Part shown: positions 1 to 7,477 of the stretch, piece by piece
Layout of the letters: every line of letters begins with the position of its first letter
How positions within the stretch are numbered: position 1 is the first letter of the stretch
Origin: Eubacterium sp.
GTDB taxonomy: Bacteria; Bacillota; Clostridia; Oscillospirales; Ruminococcaceae
Direction of reading: 5' to 3'
Assembly (NCBI GenBank): GCA_031271685.1
Contig: JAISVH010000080.1
Span: 1 to 33,072, forward strand
DNA length: 33,072 bases
Made by a program: the position numbers and the translations under genes
Notes under the pieces: generated by a model
The model's input: only the letters and a program-made list of their open reading frames with translations
Told to the model about the DNA's origin: nothing
Database searches by the model: none

Positions 1-1
1 G

Positions 2-259
2 ATAGCCGATCGAATTTCGGATATGATTTCAGAAAAACTGTCGGAAGAAAATATAAAAGCGGACAAAATTTCGGTAAGTGTTAATATTTCAGAACCGGAC
101 AGCATATCTATTAATGAAATAAGGCTTGTTTTTCCGGAGGAGGTGGATATAAAAGACCGCGTTGAGCAGATAGTAAGAAGTGAGGTCGGAGCAAGCATAC
201 CGATCATAATTGTGCAAAATGCGCACAACACGGAACCGGGAGATGTTGCAGATGGATAA
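2..259 (+). CDS. spoIIIAF: SpoIIIAF, C-terminal part (5' truncated by window edge)
   Basis: The frame is open from the first bases of the window, so the start lies upstream. The visible ~85 residues have the soluble C-terminal look of SpoIIIAF, a mother-cell membrane protein of the SpoIIIA-SpoIIQ channel that links mother cell and forespore during engulfment. The assignment rests mainly on context: the frame ends eight bases into the next gene (shared ATGGATAA at 252-259), which looks like SpoIIIAG, and SpoIIIAH follows, in the standard spoIIIA order. The pattern of a basic/acidic amphipathic stretch followed by beta-like segments (IPIIIV near the end) agrees with the family but is not diagnostic alone. 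Confidence 0.7.
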   Translation: MADRISDMISEKLSEENIKADKISVSVNISEPDSISINEIRLVFPEEVDIKDRVEQIVRSEVGASIPIIIVQNAHNTEPGDVADG

Positions 260-644
260 ATTCAAGATAGCCGATATTTTAAAAGACGACAAGGCGGTAA
301 AGATAATATTTTTTATAGGCGCCGGGCTTGTCCTTCTAATTTGTCTCTACAGCTTTACTGGGTCCAAAGAAAAAAAACAAGTCCCGGCTACCGATGAGGA
401 ATACATACAAACACTTGAAGCAAAGCTTGCGGACATTATATCGGAAATAAACGGGGCAGGAAAAATAAAGGTAATGATAACCCTTGAAGATATCAGTGGC
501 ACGGAAGACGGTCAATCTCCGGCTGTAAGGGGTGCCGCGGTTGTCTGCACGGGTGCCGGCAATATATTGACAAAACAAAAAATTGTAGAAACGGTGTCAA
601 AGGTTTTAGGGATAAGCACCGCAAGGGTATCGGTGGTTTGCTGA
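252..644 (+). CDS. spoIIIAG: SpoIIIAG, short form, stage III sporulation ring protein
   Basis: In known endospore formers SpoIIIAG forms a large ring in the intermembrane space between mother cell and forespore. The 130-residue product has one membrane segment at about residues 16-36 (IIFFIGAGLVLLICLYSF) and the ring-building-motif signature: YIQTLEAKLADIISEINGAG, then KVMITLED, then a second strand VRGAAVVCTGAG and the helix with KIVETVSKVLGIS. The ATG at 252 was chosen over in-frame starts at 210 because GGGAG lies 9 bases upstream and it gives the usual short cytoplasmic N-terminus. It overlaps spoIIIAF by 8 bases. Bacillus SpoIIIAG is about 229 residues; here only about 11 residues separate the two conserved blocks, so the long insertion found in that protein is absent. 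Confidence 0.85.
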   Translation: MDKFKIADILKDDKAVKIIFFIGAGLVLLICLYSFTGSKEKKQVPATDEEYIQTLEAKLADIISEINGAGKIKVMITLEDISGTEDGQSPAVRGAAVVCTGAGNILTKQKIVETVSKVLGISTARVSVVC

Positions 645-650
645 TGGTCT

Positions 651-669
651 TTATAGCAAATTGATATAA
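651..669 (+). repeat. R2-like terminal remnant
   Basis: TTATAGCAAATTGATATAA brings together the two ends of the R2 element (TTATAGCA and the reverse complement of TTATATCA) with almost nothing between. It touches R1 copy A directly, the same arrangement as R2/R1 at 10495-10718. It may be an internally deleted R2 or simply the natural left flank of R1. Confidence 0.4.
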
Positions 670-768
670 CCGCGTTCATGTTCCCGCCTATTAGGCAGCG
701 GGTGATTTTCAATCCCTCAATGACACTTGTTAAAACACGGCAAGCGGCTCCGCCGCAGATGTTTGAAC
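665..768 (+). repeat. R1 dispersed repeat, copy A
   Basis: First of six copies of a ~104-bp sequence that starts TATAACCGCG, contains GGGTGATTTTCAATCCC and GCTTGTTAAAACA-like segments, and ends GGCTCCGCCGCAGATGTTTGAA. Two hairpins can be drawn: CCCGCC-tatta-GGC..GGG near the 5' end and GCGGC-tcc-GCCGC near the 3' end. This copy separates spoIIIAG from spoIIIAH inside the sporulation operon. No open frame is conserved between copies, so it is not a coding exon. Confidence 0.9.
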
Positions 769-805
769 TGCAATAATTTATTCTGATAAGGAGAACTCTA
801 AGAAA

Positions 806-1405
806 ATGAAAAAATTTAAATTTAAAAGACCGCGTTTTAATTTTATTATCTCAAAAAAACAAATAATAATCGCAGGATTGACCCTAGTATTGGGCATCGC
901 GGTTTATGCAAACTATCTGCTCGGTGCAAGCGATCTTTCAAATATGGGAGAACCTGCCAATCTTTCGCCCAACGAAGTTGAGAATTACGGCGATGCTCGG
1001 TTCGTTTCCGGGGGCAGCGCAGAGGATATATCGGTTGAATTGACCGACAGCGAGATTTACTTCGCACAAGCGAGACTGGATAAAAAGGAAAGCCGCGATG
1101 AGTCAAAAGAGCTTTTGAAAGCCATGATAGACGGTGGCGACAATACCGAAACAGAGCTTCAGGTAATAGCCCAAGAGGCGGGGAAACTCAGCAACTACAT
1201 AGAGTGTGAAACCAAGGTGGAAACGGTTTTGCGAGCCCAAGGGTTTGAAGATGCGCTTTGCTATCTGTCAGACAGGGGGGCGAATATCCTTATAAAGTCG
1301 TCAGCAGGAGATCTTGCCCCAGAAGACGCGGCAAAAATCAAAGATGCTCTGCTGTCAGAGATCGAAGTGCCTGCTGAAAATATAACGATTCTTGAGGTAA
1401 AATAA
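806..1405 (+). CDS. spoIIIAH: SpoIIIAH, mother-cell channel protein that pairs with SpoIIQ
   Basis: SpoIIIAH spans the mother-cell engulfing membrane and binds forespore SpoIIQ across the intermembrane space. The 199-residue product starts with a basic cytoplasmic tail, has one membrane segment at about 19-38 (IIIAGLTLVLGIAVYANYLL), a low-complexity linker, a helix with YFAQARLDKKESRDESKELL typical of the family, and a C-terminal YscJ/FliF-like ring-building domain (about 105-199) ending in ENITILEVK. AAGGAG at 788-793 precedes the ATG. It is the last spoIIIA gene; a new promoter follows at 1427. The gene is separated from spoIIIAG by repeat R1 copy A. Sporulation genes of this class are normally read by mother-cell sigma-E from far upstream; no local sigma-E site was recognised. 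Confidence 0.93.
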   Translation: MKKFKFKRPRFNFIISKKQIIIAGLTLVLGIAVYANYLLGASDLSNMGEPANLSPNEVENYGDARFVSGGSAEDISVELTDSEIYFAQARLDKKESRDESKELLKAMIDGGDNTETELQVIAQEAGKLSNYIECETKVETVLRAQGFEDALCYLSDRGANILIKSSAGDLAPEDAAKIKDALLSEIEVPAENITILEVK

Positions 1406-1426
1406 CCGCGCTATTTAAAATTTAAC

Positions 1427-1455
1427 TTGTTTCTTTATATAAAATGTGGTATAAT
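1427..1455 (+). promoter_or_regulatory. Sigma-A promoter with extended -10 for the asp23-nusB-xse-isp operon
   Basis: -35 TTGTTT (1427-1432), 17-base spacer, -10 TATAAT (1450-1455) preceded by TGTGG, giving a TGn extended -10. It lies in the 100-base gap between spoIIIAH and asp23 and its -10 covers the upstream in-frame ATG at 1444, which argues that translation starts later, at GTG 1507. Confidence 0.8.
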
Positions 1456-1506
1456 AGATTAAAACATTCTATTACGCCACATTTTTATTTTGAAGGGAAT
1501 TTAACA

Positions 1507-1875
1507 GTGTATAAAAATAAAACCGAAACTCAAAACGCGTTAAAAATTTCAAACTCTGTGGCGGCCAAAATAGCTGAGATCGCTTCGATCGAAACCGGAG
1601 GGGTTTCCTCTAAAGGACAGTCGATTTATCTCGGAAAGTCAAAAATAAAGCGACCGATAAAAGTGCGCATGTCCGGCGAAGCGGTCGAAATTGATGTGTC
1701 GGTTATGATATCTCCCGGAATAGATACCGCCGTTTCGGTTTCCGGGAACGTTCAGAAAAACGTTAAGTCTGCCGTGCAAAATATGACGGGGATTATTGTT
1801 TCTAAAGTAAACGTGAATATCGTAGGGATAGAAATGCAAAGCGGGGAAGAAATTAAAAATAATGACAAGAAGTGA
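1507..1875 (+). CDS. Asp23/Gls24 family protein (YqhY type)
   Basis: Asp23/Gls24 (DUF322) proteins are small, abundant, often membrane- or envelope-associated proteins of Firmicutes; the copy next to nusB is the YqhY type, whose role has been linked to fatty-acid synthesis control in Bacillus. The 122-residue product has the family pattern: ISNSVAAKIAEIASIETGGV at the start, an IDVSVMISPGIDTAVSV strand region, and VQKNVKSAVQNMTGIIVSKVNVNIVGI at the end. The GTG at 1507 is chosen because GAAGGG lies about 10 bases upstream and because the earlier ATG at 1444 sits inside the promoter. It overlaps nusB by 14 bases, so the two are likely translationally coupled. Confidence 0.88.
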   Translation: MYKNKTETQNALKISNSVAAKIAEIASIETGGVSSKGQSIYLGKSKIKRPIKVRMSGEAVEIDVSVMISPGIDTAVSVSGNVQKNVKSAVQNMTGIIVSKVNVNIVGIEMQSGEEIKNNDKK

Positions 1876-2281
1876 AATAAGAGAATGTGCCTTTATCATC
1901 CTTTTTCAGATGGAATTTAACGATTACGATCTGCCGGAATTAATTGAGGTAAATGAAGAATCCTTTGGGATTGAAACCGATAACGCTGTGTTTTCCATAA
2001 TAAACGGAGTGAGGGAAAACAAAGACAAACTCGACGCGGCTATTGCCGAATACAGCAAAACCAGAAGCGTTGGGCGCATAGCCAAAATCAACATAACGAT
2101 ACTTCGTATCGCTGTATATGAAATGTTGTATTGTGACAACGTACCGCCTAAGGCGGCAATAAACGAGGCTATTGAGCTGTCAAAAAAATACGGCGGAGAA
2201 AATGACAAAGGATTTATTAGCGGCCTTTTAGGAAGTTTTTATCGAGAGAATTATGAGAAAGACGGCAAGCAGAATGAATAA
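1862..2281 (+). CDS. nusB: Transcription antitermination factor NusB
   Basis: NusB pairs with NusE (S10) on boxA RNA in rRNA antitermination. The 139-residue all-helical product matches the family from end to end: RSEIRECAFIILFQMEF at the start, GVRENKDKLDAAIAEYSKTRSVGRIAKINITILRIAVYEML in the middle, and PPKAAINEAIELSKKYGGENDKGFISGLLGSF at the end, the last being the most conserved NusB stretch. Length is normal. The start overlaps asp23, with GGGGAAG about 12 bases upstream, and the end overlaps xseA by 8 bases. Gene order asp23-nusB-xseA is conserved in clostridia. Confidence 0.97.
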   Translation: MTRSEIRECAFIILFQMEFNDYDLPELIEVNEESFGIETDNAVFSIINGVRENKDKLDAAIAEYSKTRSVGRIAKINITILRIAVYEMLYCDNVPPKAAINEAIELSKKYGGENDKGFISGLLGSFYRENYEKDGKQNE

Positions 2282-3329
2282 GCCGCTTACAGTTACCGTT
2301 TCACAGGTGAACCGCAGAATATCGCTTATGATAAAATCGGACAAAACTCTCTCGGATATCTGCGTTAAAGGGGAAATTTTAAATTTTGTGAGACATTATA
2401 AATCAGGGCATATTTATTTTACCCTCAAGGATGAAGAAAGCTCGCTAAAATGCGTTATGTTTTCAGAAAACACAGAAAGCCTACGATTTATCCCAGAAGA
2501 CGGAATAACAGTTAAAGTCAGGGGCCGCCTAGATGTATACGAGCGTGACGGACGCTATCAGCTTTATGCGGTAGAGATTGAAAAAGACGGAACAGGATCA
2601 CTTTATCTAGAATTTGAGCGGCTGAAGTCCAAACTGTCTGAAGAGGGGCTTTTTTCGCAAAAGCGCGAAATCCCAAAGTCGCCTAAGAGGATAGCTTTAG
2701 TAACAGCAAAAGGCGGCGCGGCTTTACAAGACATAATTTCAGTTATCGAACGCCGTTTTCCGATGACAGAATTGATGCTTATACCGGTTGCGGTACAGGG
2801 AGAAACCGCTCCTAACTCGATAGTGTCCGGTCTTGAAGCTGCACAGCACACCGGATCAGATCTGATAATATTTGGCAGAGGCGGCGGATCGTCTGAGGAT
2901 TTGTCGGCGTTTAACAGCGAGTGTGTCGCAAGGGCGGTCTACAAAAGCAAAATCCCGACTATTTCGGCGGTTGGTCATGAGATAGATTTTACTATTGCGG
3001 ATTTTGTCGCAGATTTAAGGGCTCCCACGCCGTCTGCGGCAGCGGAACTGGCGGTACCCGATATAAACGGAATTAAACTGGATATAAAGAGAATTGAAGA
3101 ACAGCTTAAATATAGAATTAAAGCTATCTATGATAGAAAAAAACTTGAATTTGCCAAAACAGTCGAGATTATCCGCTCACTAAGCCCCGAGGGAATTATG
3201 CTTAGAGGGTACTCACTGGTATATAAAGAAGGATCTCTTATAAAACATGCTGATGATTTAGATAAGGGAGATTTAATAAAAATAAAAATGAACGGCGGAG
3301 AAGTTAACGCCAGGATAATAAGGACATAA
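2274..3329 (+). CDS. xseA: Exodeoxyribonuclease VII large subunit, short form
   Basis: XseA with XseB degrades single-stranded DNA processively. The N-terminal OB-fold is visible (about 5-100, including GEILNFVRHYKSGHIYFTLK), then the catalytic domain with GRGGGSSEDLSAFNSE around residue 201 and VGHEIDFTIADFVADLRAPT, which are family-defining. The product is about 351 residues against 400-456 in common homologues. The shortage lies after AAAELAVPD, where the long coiled-coil that carries XseB is reduced to roughly 50-60 residues before the C-terminal strand region (SPEGIMLRGYSLV). The ATG at 2274 is preferred because it gives the usual short lead before TVSQVNRRI; an in-frame ATG at 2253 is also possible and neither has a strong ribosome site. 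Confidence 0.95.
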   Translation: MNKPLTVTVSQVNRRISLMIKSDKTLSDICVKGEILNFVRHYKSGHIYFTLKDEESSLKCVMFSENTESLRFIPEDGITVKVRGRLDVYERDGRYQLYAVEIEKDGTGSLYLEFERLKSKLSEEGLFSQKREIPKSPKRIALVTAKGGAALQDIISVIERRFPMTELMLIPVAVQGETAPNSIVSGLEAAQHTGSDLIIFGRGGGSSEDLSAFNSECVARAVYKSKIPTISAVGHEIDFTIADFVADLRAPTPSAAAELAVPDINGIKLDIKRIEEQLKYRIKAIYDRKKLEFAKTVEIIRSLSPEGIMLRGYSLVYKEGSLIKHADDLDKGDLIKIKMNGGEVNARIIRT

Positions 3330-3361
3330 AATCTGACGGAAAGAAAAACAAAGGTAATAAA

Positions 3362-3550
3362 ATGAAAAAAACGTTTGAAACGGCAATGACAAGGCTGAAT
3401 GAAATATCAATTTTGATGAATAGCGACGATCTGCCGCTTGAAAACGCATTAAAACTGTATTCTGAAGCTTCAGGACTAATGGAAATCTGCAAAAATGAAC
3501 TTGATTCGGCGCAGCTTTCTCTGAAAGACGTTTTTGAGGGGCGGAATTGA
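3362..3550 (+). CDS. xseB: Exodeoxyribonuclease VII small subunit
   Basis: XseB is a small helical protein that coats the XseA coiled-coil and is required for nuclease control. The 62-residue product has the family core FETAMTRLNEISILMNSDDL, PLENALKLYSEASGLMEICK and a third short helix. It is slightly shorter than the common 70-80 residues, mostly at the C-terminus. AAAGG lies a few bases before the ATG. Its TGA overlaps the TTG start of ispA (TTGA at 3547-3550), so ispA is probably translationally coupled to it. Confidence 0.95.
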   Translation: MKKTFETAMTRLNEISILMNSDDLPLENALKLYSEASGLMEICKNELDSAQLSLKDVFEGRN

Positions 3551-4413
3551 AAGACGAAAAACTTTTGCGATTTAAAAGACTGACTGATTCGTTGCTTGAG
3601 AGTTATATAGGAGAAGTCGGCGGAATTTTAAGCGAGGCTATGGCCTATTCTCTGTTCGCGGGCGGAAAGCGCTTGCGCGCGGCTATCCTTTTGGGATTTT
3701 GCGAAAGCTATGGCGGAGATGTCACGGCTGCCTTGCCGATTTCCGCCGCATTGGAGTGCATACACACCTTTTCGCTTATCCATGACGACCTTCCCTGCAT
3801 GGACGACGATGACTTTAGAAGAGGCAAGCCTTCTTGCCATAAAGCGTTCAGCGAATCAACGGCCGTGCTTGCCGGGGACGCTTTAATTATTGCCGCGTTT
3901 GAACTTGTTGCAAAATCCGGATTAACGCCCGACAAGTCGCTGAGGATTATCGGCGAATTCGCGCAATTCTCTGGCAGAAACGGAATGCTTTTGGGCCAGC
4001 AGCAAGATATAATATTTGAAAAAACTCCTGCAATCGGCGAAGACGAAATGCTAAAAATGTTCGCCCTTAAGACTTGTGGGCTGTTTAAAGCGGCTTCACG
4101 CGCTGGCGTAATAGTGGCAGGAGGAAGCGAAGCCGACCTTGAAAACGCAACAAACTTTGCTGAAAATTTGGGACTTGCTTTTCAGATAATTGACGACATC
4201 CTTGATGTTATCGGTAATGACAAAGAAACAGGAAAGCCGATTGGAAGCGACGAAAAATCTCATAAGACAACTGCCGTAAAGCTTTTTGGACTTGAGGGAG
4301 CAAAAGAAAAAGCGAATGAATATACAAAAAAGGCGCTGTCAAGCGCCGAACGTGTGCCCGGAGATGGTTTTATATCAAAGCTTACGGCAAAATTACTTAA
4401 TAGGGAAATGTAG
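3547..4413 (+). CDS. ispA: Polyprenyl synthetase IspA (farnesyl/geranyl diphosphate synthase)
   Basis: This cytoplasmic enzyme condenses isopentenyl diphosphate with allylic diphosphates. The 288-residue product carries GGKRLRAAIL, the first aspartate-rich motif within HDDLPCMDDDDFRRGKPS, and the second, IDDILDVIGNDKETGKPIGSD, all intact. A family-typical KTCGLFKAA stretch lies between them. The start is TTG, overlapping the xseB stop, with GAGGGGCGG immediately upstream. Product chain length (C10, C15) cannot be decided by eye, but the size and context favour farnesyl diphosphate. It sits two genes before dxs, so precursor synthesis and elongation are in one operon. Confidence 0.96.
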   Translation: MKDEKLLRFKRLTDSLLESYIGEVGGILSEAMAYSLFAGGKRLRAAILLGFCESYGGDVTAALPISAALECIHTFSLIHDDLPCMDDDDFRRGKPSCHKAFSESTAVLAGDALIIAAFELVAKSGLTPDKSLRIIGEFAQFSGRNGMLLGQQQDIIFEKTPAIGEDEMLKMFALKTCGLFKAASRAGVIVAGGSEADLENATNFAENLGLAFQIIDDILDVIGNDKETGKPIGSDEKSHKTTAVKLFGLEGAKEKANEYTKKALSSAERVPGDGFISKLTAKLLNREM

Positions 4414-4435
4414 ATGTGAGAGGAAGGCGGAGAGA

Positions 4436-4906
4436 ATGGTGGATCTGTACAATCCGACATTGATCGCGGCGCTTATAGGTTGGGCAATAGCTCAGTCTAC
4501 AAAAATTATTCTGAACGCGATTAAATACAAAAGGTTTATCCCTGAAAGAATTTTTGGAGCGGGGGGAATGCCTTCTTCACATGCTTCAACCGTTTGCGCT
4601 TTGGCAACGGTGGTTTGCCGCATATGCGGCCCCGCTTCTGTTGAGTTCGCTTTAGCGGTAACGTTGGCTCTTGTTGTAATGTACGATGCGGCCGGAGTTC
4701 GTCGCGCCGCGGGGATGCACGCGCAAGAGCTAAACAAAATGAAGCAGATAGTATATGAGTTTGAGCAGCGCGAATCACCTGAAGACCAAGATTTTAAAGA
4801 GATCATGGAGATACACACCCTTAAAGAATATCTTGGACACACCCCGATTGAAGTTATTTGCGGAGCTGTGCTTGGAATATTTATTGGGTTGGCCATAGGG
4901 ATTTAA
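4436..4906 (+). CDS. Divergent PAP2 (DUF212, YuiD-like) membrane protein
   Basis: The 156-residue product is a small integral membrane protein of the divergent PAP2 family, distantly related to membrane phosphatases. Visible hallmarks are an N-terminal membrane segment (LIAALIGWAIAQSTKIILNA), the GGMPSSHAS motif at about residues 42-50, a second hydrophobic block, the conserved YDAAGVRRAAGMHAQELN, and LKEYLGHTPIEVICGAVLG near the end. The ATG at 4436 is chosen because AAGGCGGAG stands just before it; the upstream open frame has no family similarity. Its place between ispA and dxs suggests handling of a prenyl diphosphate lipid, which is an inference; no substrate is established from the sequence. 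Confidence 0.9.
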   Translation: MVDLYNPTLIAALIGWAIAQSTKIILNAIKYKRFIPERIFGAGGMPSSHASTVCALATVVCRICGPASVEFALAVTLALVVMYDAAGVRRAAGMHAQELNKMKQIVYEFEQRESPEDQDFKEIMEIHTLKEYLGHTPIEVICGAVLGIFIGLAIGI

Positions 4907-4922
4907 TTAGCGAGGGATAAAG

Positions 4923-7457
4923 TTGATATTTGACGATAATATTTCTCCGGAGTGGGTAAAATCCCTCTCCTTAGATGAAAAGAAAAAGCTTTGCGAGCAT
5001 CTTCGCCGACTTATAATAGCAAGAGTCAGCGACAACGGCGGACATTTAGCCTCAAATTTGGGGTCTGTTGAATTGATAGTAGCGCTGCACAGCGTGTTTG
5101 AAACTCCGAGTGACAAAATAGTGTTTGACGTTGGGCATCAAGCTTATTCTCATAAAATAATCACCGGCAGATATAACGAATTTTCAGGTTTGAGGAAAAG
5201 TGGAGGCATTTCTGGATATCCGCGCCCTACAGAATCAGTGCACGATGCTTTTGTTGCCGGGCACAGCGGAATTTCAGTTTCAGCCGCGTTAGGCATTTCT
5301 GATGCGATGATTTTATGTGGAGATAAAGGCAAGGTCATTGCTGTTGCCGGCGACGGAGCTTTTACTAACGGGGAGATTTACGAGGGGCTAAACAACGTTT
5401 CGGATCGGCATAAAAATCTTGTGGTGATTTTAAACGACAACGAAATGGCTATCTCAAAAAACACCGGCGCGATAGCCGGATATCTAGCTAAATTGCGCTC
5501 AAGCGTTAAGTATAATCGAACGAAAAATATGCTTTATGGCGCGCTAGACAGGTCTGTTATCGGGAAAGAATTGTCGATGGGCTTGCGTGGTATGAATCGG
5601 ATAGTAAAATCAGCGCTTATTCCTGATAACCTCTTTGAAAATTTAGGTTTTAAATATTATGGTCCGGTTGACGGACATAGCCTTTCCGCTTTGATAAATA
5701 TGTTTGAGGTGGCTAAGGCCTCGCAGTCGCCCTGTTTTATACATATTAAAACCATAAAGGGTAAAGGGCTGATTACTGCTGAAAACAACTCTTCTAAGCA
5801 TCACGCGGTTTCGAATTCTAATCATGACAGGATATACACTTTTTCAGAAGCGTTCGGAAGGGCTCTTTTATTTTTTGCAAACCGCGATAAGAAGATATGC
5901 GCAATTACTGCTGCGATGAAACACGCTACCGGATGCAGTTATTTTGCGAAGCAATACCCCGAGCGTTTTTTTGATGTAGGCATCGCAGAGGGACATGCCA
6001 TCACCTTTTCCGCCGGTTTAGCGGCAGGTGGAATGATCCCTGTAACCGCTATATACAGCACTTTTTTACAGCGCGGATTTGACCAGCTTATTCACGATGC
6101 GGCAATTGAAAACACGCATTTGGTGTTGGCGATAGACCGGGCAGGCTTGGTTGGAGAGGACGGGGAAACACATCAGGGAACTTTCGATGTGGCAATGCTT
6201 ATGAGCGTTCCTGGGAGCGCCATATATTCCCCTTCAAATGCTGATGAACTGAAGCTTTGTCTTGAAGCCGCAATTTATAGAGAAAAAGGCGTAGCGGCGA
6301 TAAGGTATCCGCGAGGCGTTTGCCACCCGGCACCGTACAGCCCCGTCAGCGACAGTTTTCGTTATATAAAAGAAAGCGGCAATATTTTAATCGTTACTTA
6401 CGGGAGATTGATTTATACTATAAGCCGTTTGCAGTCTCTGCCGAAGCCGGGTGCAGATATTATCCAACTGATAAAAATAAAGCCCATCCCGGAAGAAGCG
6501 ATAGAAATAGCAAAAGGCTATGAAAACATATTCTTCATTGAGGAGGCGGCTGAGAGCGGCGGCATAGGTGAGTTGCTGCTTATATGTCTTAACAAAATCA
6601 ATTGGAAGGGGAATTTTTATCTTCGAGGCATAAACGGATTTATCCCGTATGGCGATGGGGAAACTCAATTAAGGTTTTGCGGACTTGATTATAACTCTCT
6701 GGCGCGATTTATTTTTAATAAAGAGGTCGAAGAGGAAAGGCGCCTTGATATTGCCTTGGCCGAAAGGGGATTGGCCAGGAGCCGCACCATGGCGCAGGAG
6801 CTTATTAAAAAAGGATGTGTTTTGGTAAACGGGAAGCTATTAAAAAAACCTTCAGAGCCCGTAAAAGAAAAAGATGAAATAAAGCTAACGGGAGAATCGC
6901 CGCGCTATGTGAGCAGGGGCGGTGATAAGCTTGAAAAAGCCATAATTTTTTTTAATATCGACTTAACTGCGAAAACCTGCCTTGATATCGGGGCGTCGAC
7001 CGGAGGATTTACTGATTGTATGCTTCAATATGGAGCTATTAAAGTATATACGGTTGATGTGGGGACCAATCAGCTTGCCGGCAAGCTTAGGCAAGACGAA
7101 AGGGTGGTCTCGTTCGAACAACTTGATATAAGAAAAGCGCAGGGCGTTATAATAAAAAAATTTGATTTTATTACTATAGACGTATCGTTTATTTCATTGA
7201 AGCTTGTGCTTCCAAAAATATCGGTATTTATGAGCGATACAACAATTGTGACGGCGCTTATAAAGCCGCAGTTTGAAGTCGGAAAGAAATATCTTAAAAA
7301 TGGAATAGTAAGCGATGCCGAAGAACGCGACGGAGTGGTAAGGGACATTAAAAAATTTGTGAATGATTTAGGTTTTAAAATTTCCGGTGTGATTCCAACC
7401 GAGCCTTCAAGGCCGGATAGAAATATAGAATATTTGATGGTGTTCAGAAAAAAATAA
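4923..7457 (+). CDS. dxs-tlyA: Dxs-TlyA fusion: DXP synthase joined to an S4/FtsJ rRNA methyltransferase-like domain
   Basis: One frame of 844 codons. Residues 1 to about 597 are 1-deoxy-D-xylulose-5-phosphate synthase, the first MEP enzyme: GHLASNLG (H41, matching E. coli H49), DVGHQAY, thiamine-diphosphate motif GDGAFTNG then NN (143-158), NDNEMAISKNTGA, FDVGIAEGHA and GETHQGTFD. Residues from about 606 are TlyA/hemolysin-A family: an S4 RNA-binding domain (RRLDIALAERGL, QELIKKGCVLVNGK), then an FtsJ-like domain with YVSRGGDKLEKA, the SAM motif LDIGASTGGFTDC, TIDVSFISL and ALIKPQFEVG. TlyA enzymes 2'-O-methylate rRNA cytidines. In most clostridia these are two adjacent genes; here the normal Dxs end and TlyA start are bridged by NKEVEEE without a stop. 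TTG start with GAGGG 6 bases upstream. Confidence 0.93.
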   Translation: MIFDDNISPEWVKSLSLDEKKKLCEHLRRLIIARVSDNGGHLASNLGSVELIVALHSVFETPSDKIVFDVGHQAYSHKIITGRYNEFSGLRKSGGISGYPRPTESVHDAFVAGHSGISVSAALGISDAMILCGDKGKVIAVAGDGAFTNGEIYEGLNNVSDRHKNLVVILNDNEMAISKNTGAIAGYLAKLRSSVKYNRTKNMLYGALDRSVIGKELSMGLRGMNRIVKSALIPDNLFENLGFKYYGPVDGHSLSALINMFEVAKASQSPCFIHIKTIKGKGLITAENNSSKHHAVSNSNHDRIYTFSEAFGRALLFFANRDKKICAITAAMKHATGCSYFAKQYPERFFDVGIAEGHAITFSAGLAAGGMIPVTAIYSTFLQRGFDQLIHDAAIENTHLVLAIDRAGLVGEDGETHQGTFDVAMLMSVPGSAIYSPSNADELKLCLEAAIYREKGVAAIRYPRGVCHPAPYSPVSDSFRYIKESGNILIVTYGRLIYTISRLQSLPKPGADIIQLIKIKPIPEEAIEIAKGYENIFFIEEAAESGGIGELLLICLNKINWKGNFYLRGINGFIPYGDGETQLRFCGLDYNSLARFIFNKEVEEERRLDIALAERGLARSRTMAQELIKKGCVLVNGKLLKKPSEPVKEKDEIKLTGESPRYVSRGGDKLEKAIIFFNIDLTAKTCLDIGASTGGFTDCMLQYGAIKVYTVDVGTNQLAGKLRQDERVVSFEQLDIRKAQGVIIKKFDFITIDVSFISLKLVLPKISVFMSDTTIVTALIKPQFEVGKKYLKNGIVSDAEERDGVVRDIKKFVNDLGFKISGVIPTEPSRPDRNIEYLMVFRKK

Positions 7458-7477
7458 CGCATTGTGCGGTTAATTAG

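Noticed and set aside
665-768. R1 as an integron attC-like site
   Set aside because: It has a GTTAAAA stretch and hairpins, but lacks paired R'/R'' core sites, and the copies do not separate cassettes in one direction; the genes around are ordinary core genes.
1444-1506. ATG at 1444 as the start of the Asp23 family gene
   Set aside because: It lies inside the promoter -10 region and has no ribosome site; GTG 1507 has GAAGGG and begins where family similarity begins.
7458-7477. Bidirectional terminator between dxs-tlyA and the cofE-like gene
   Set aside because: Only a GTGCG/CGCAC pair with a long loop and no T run on either strand.
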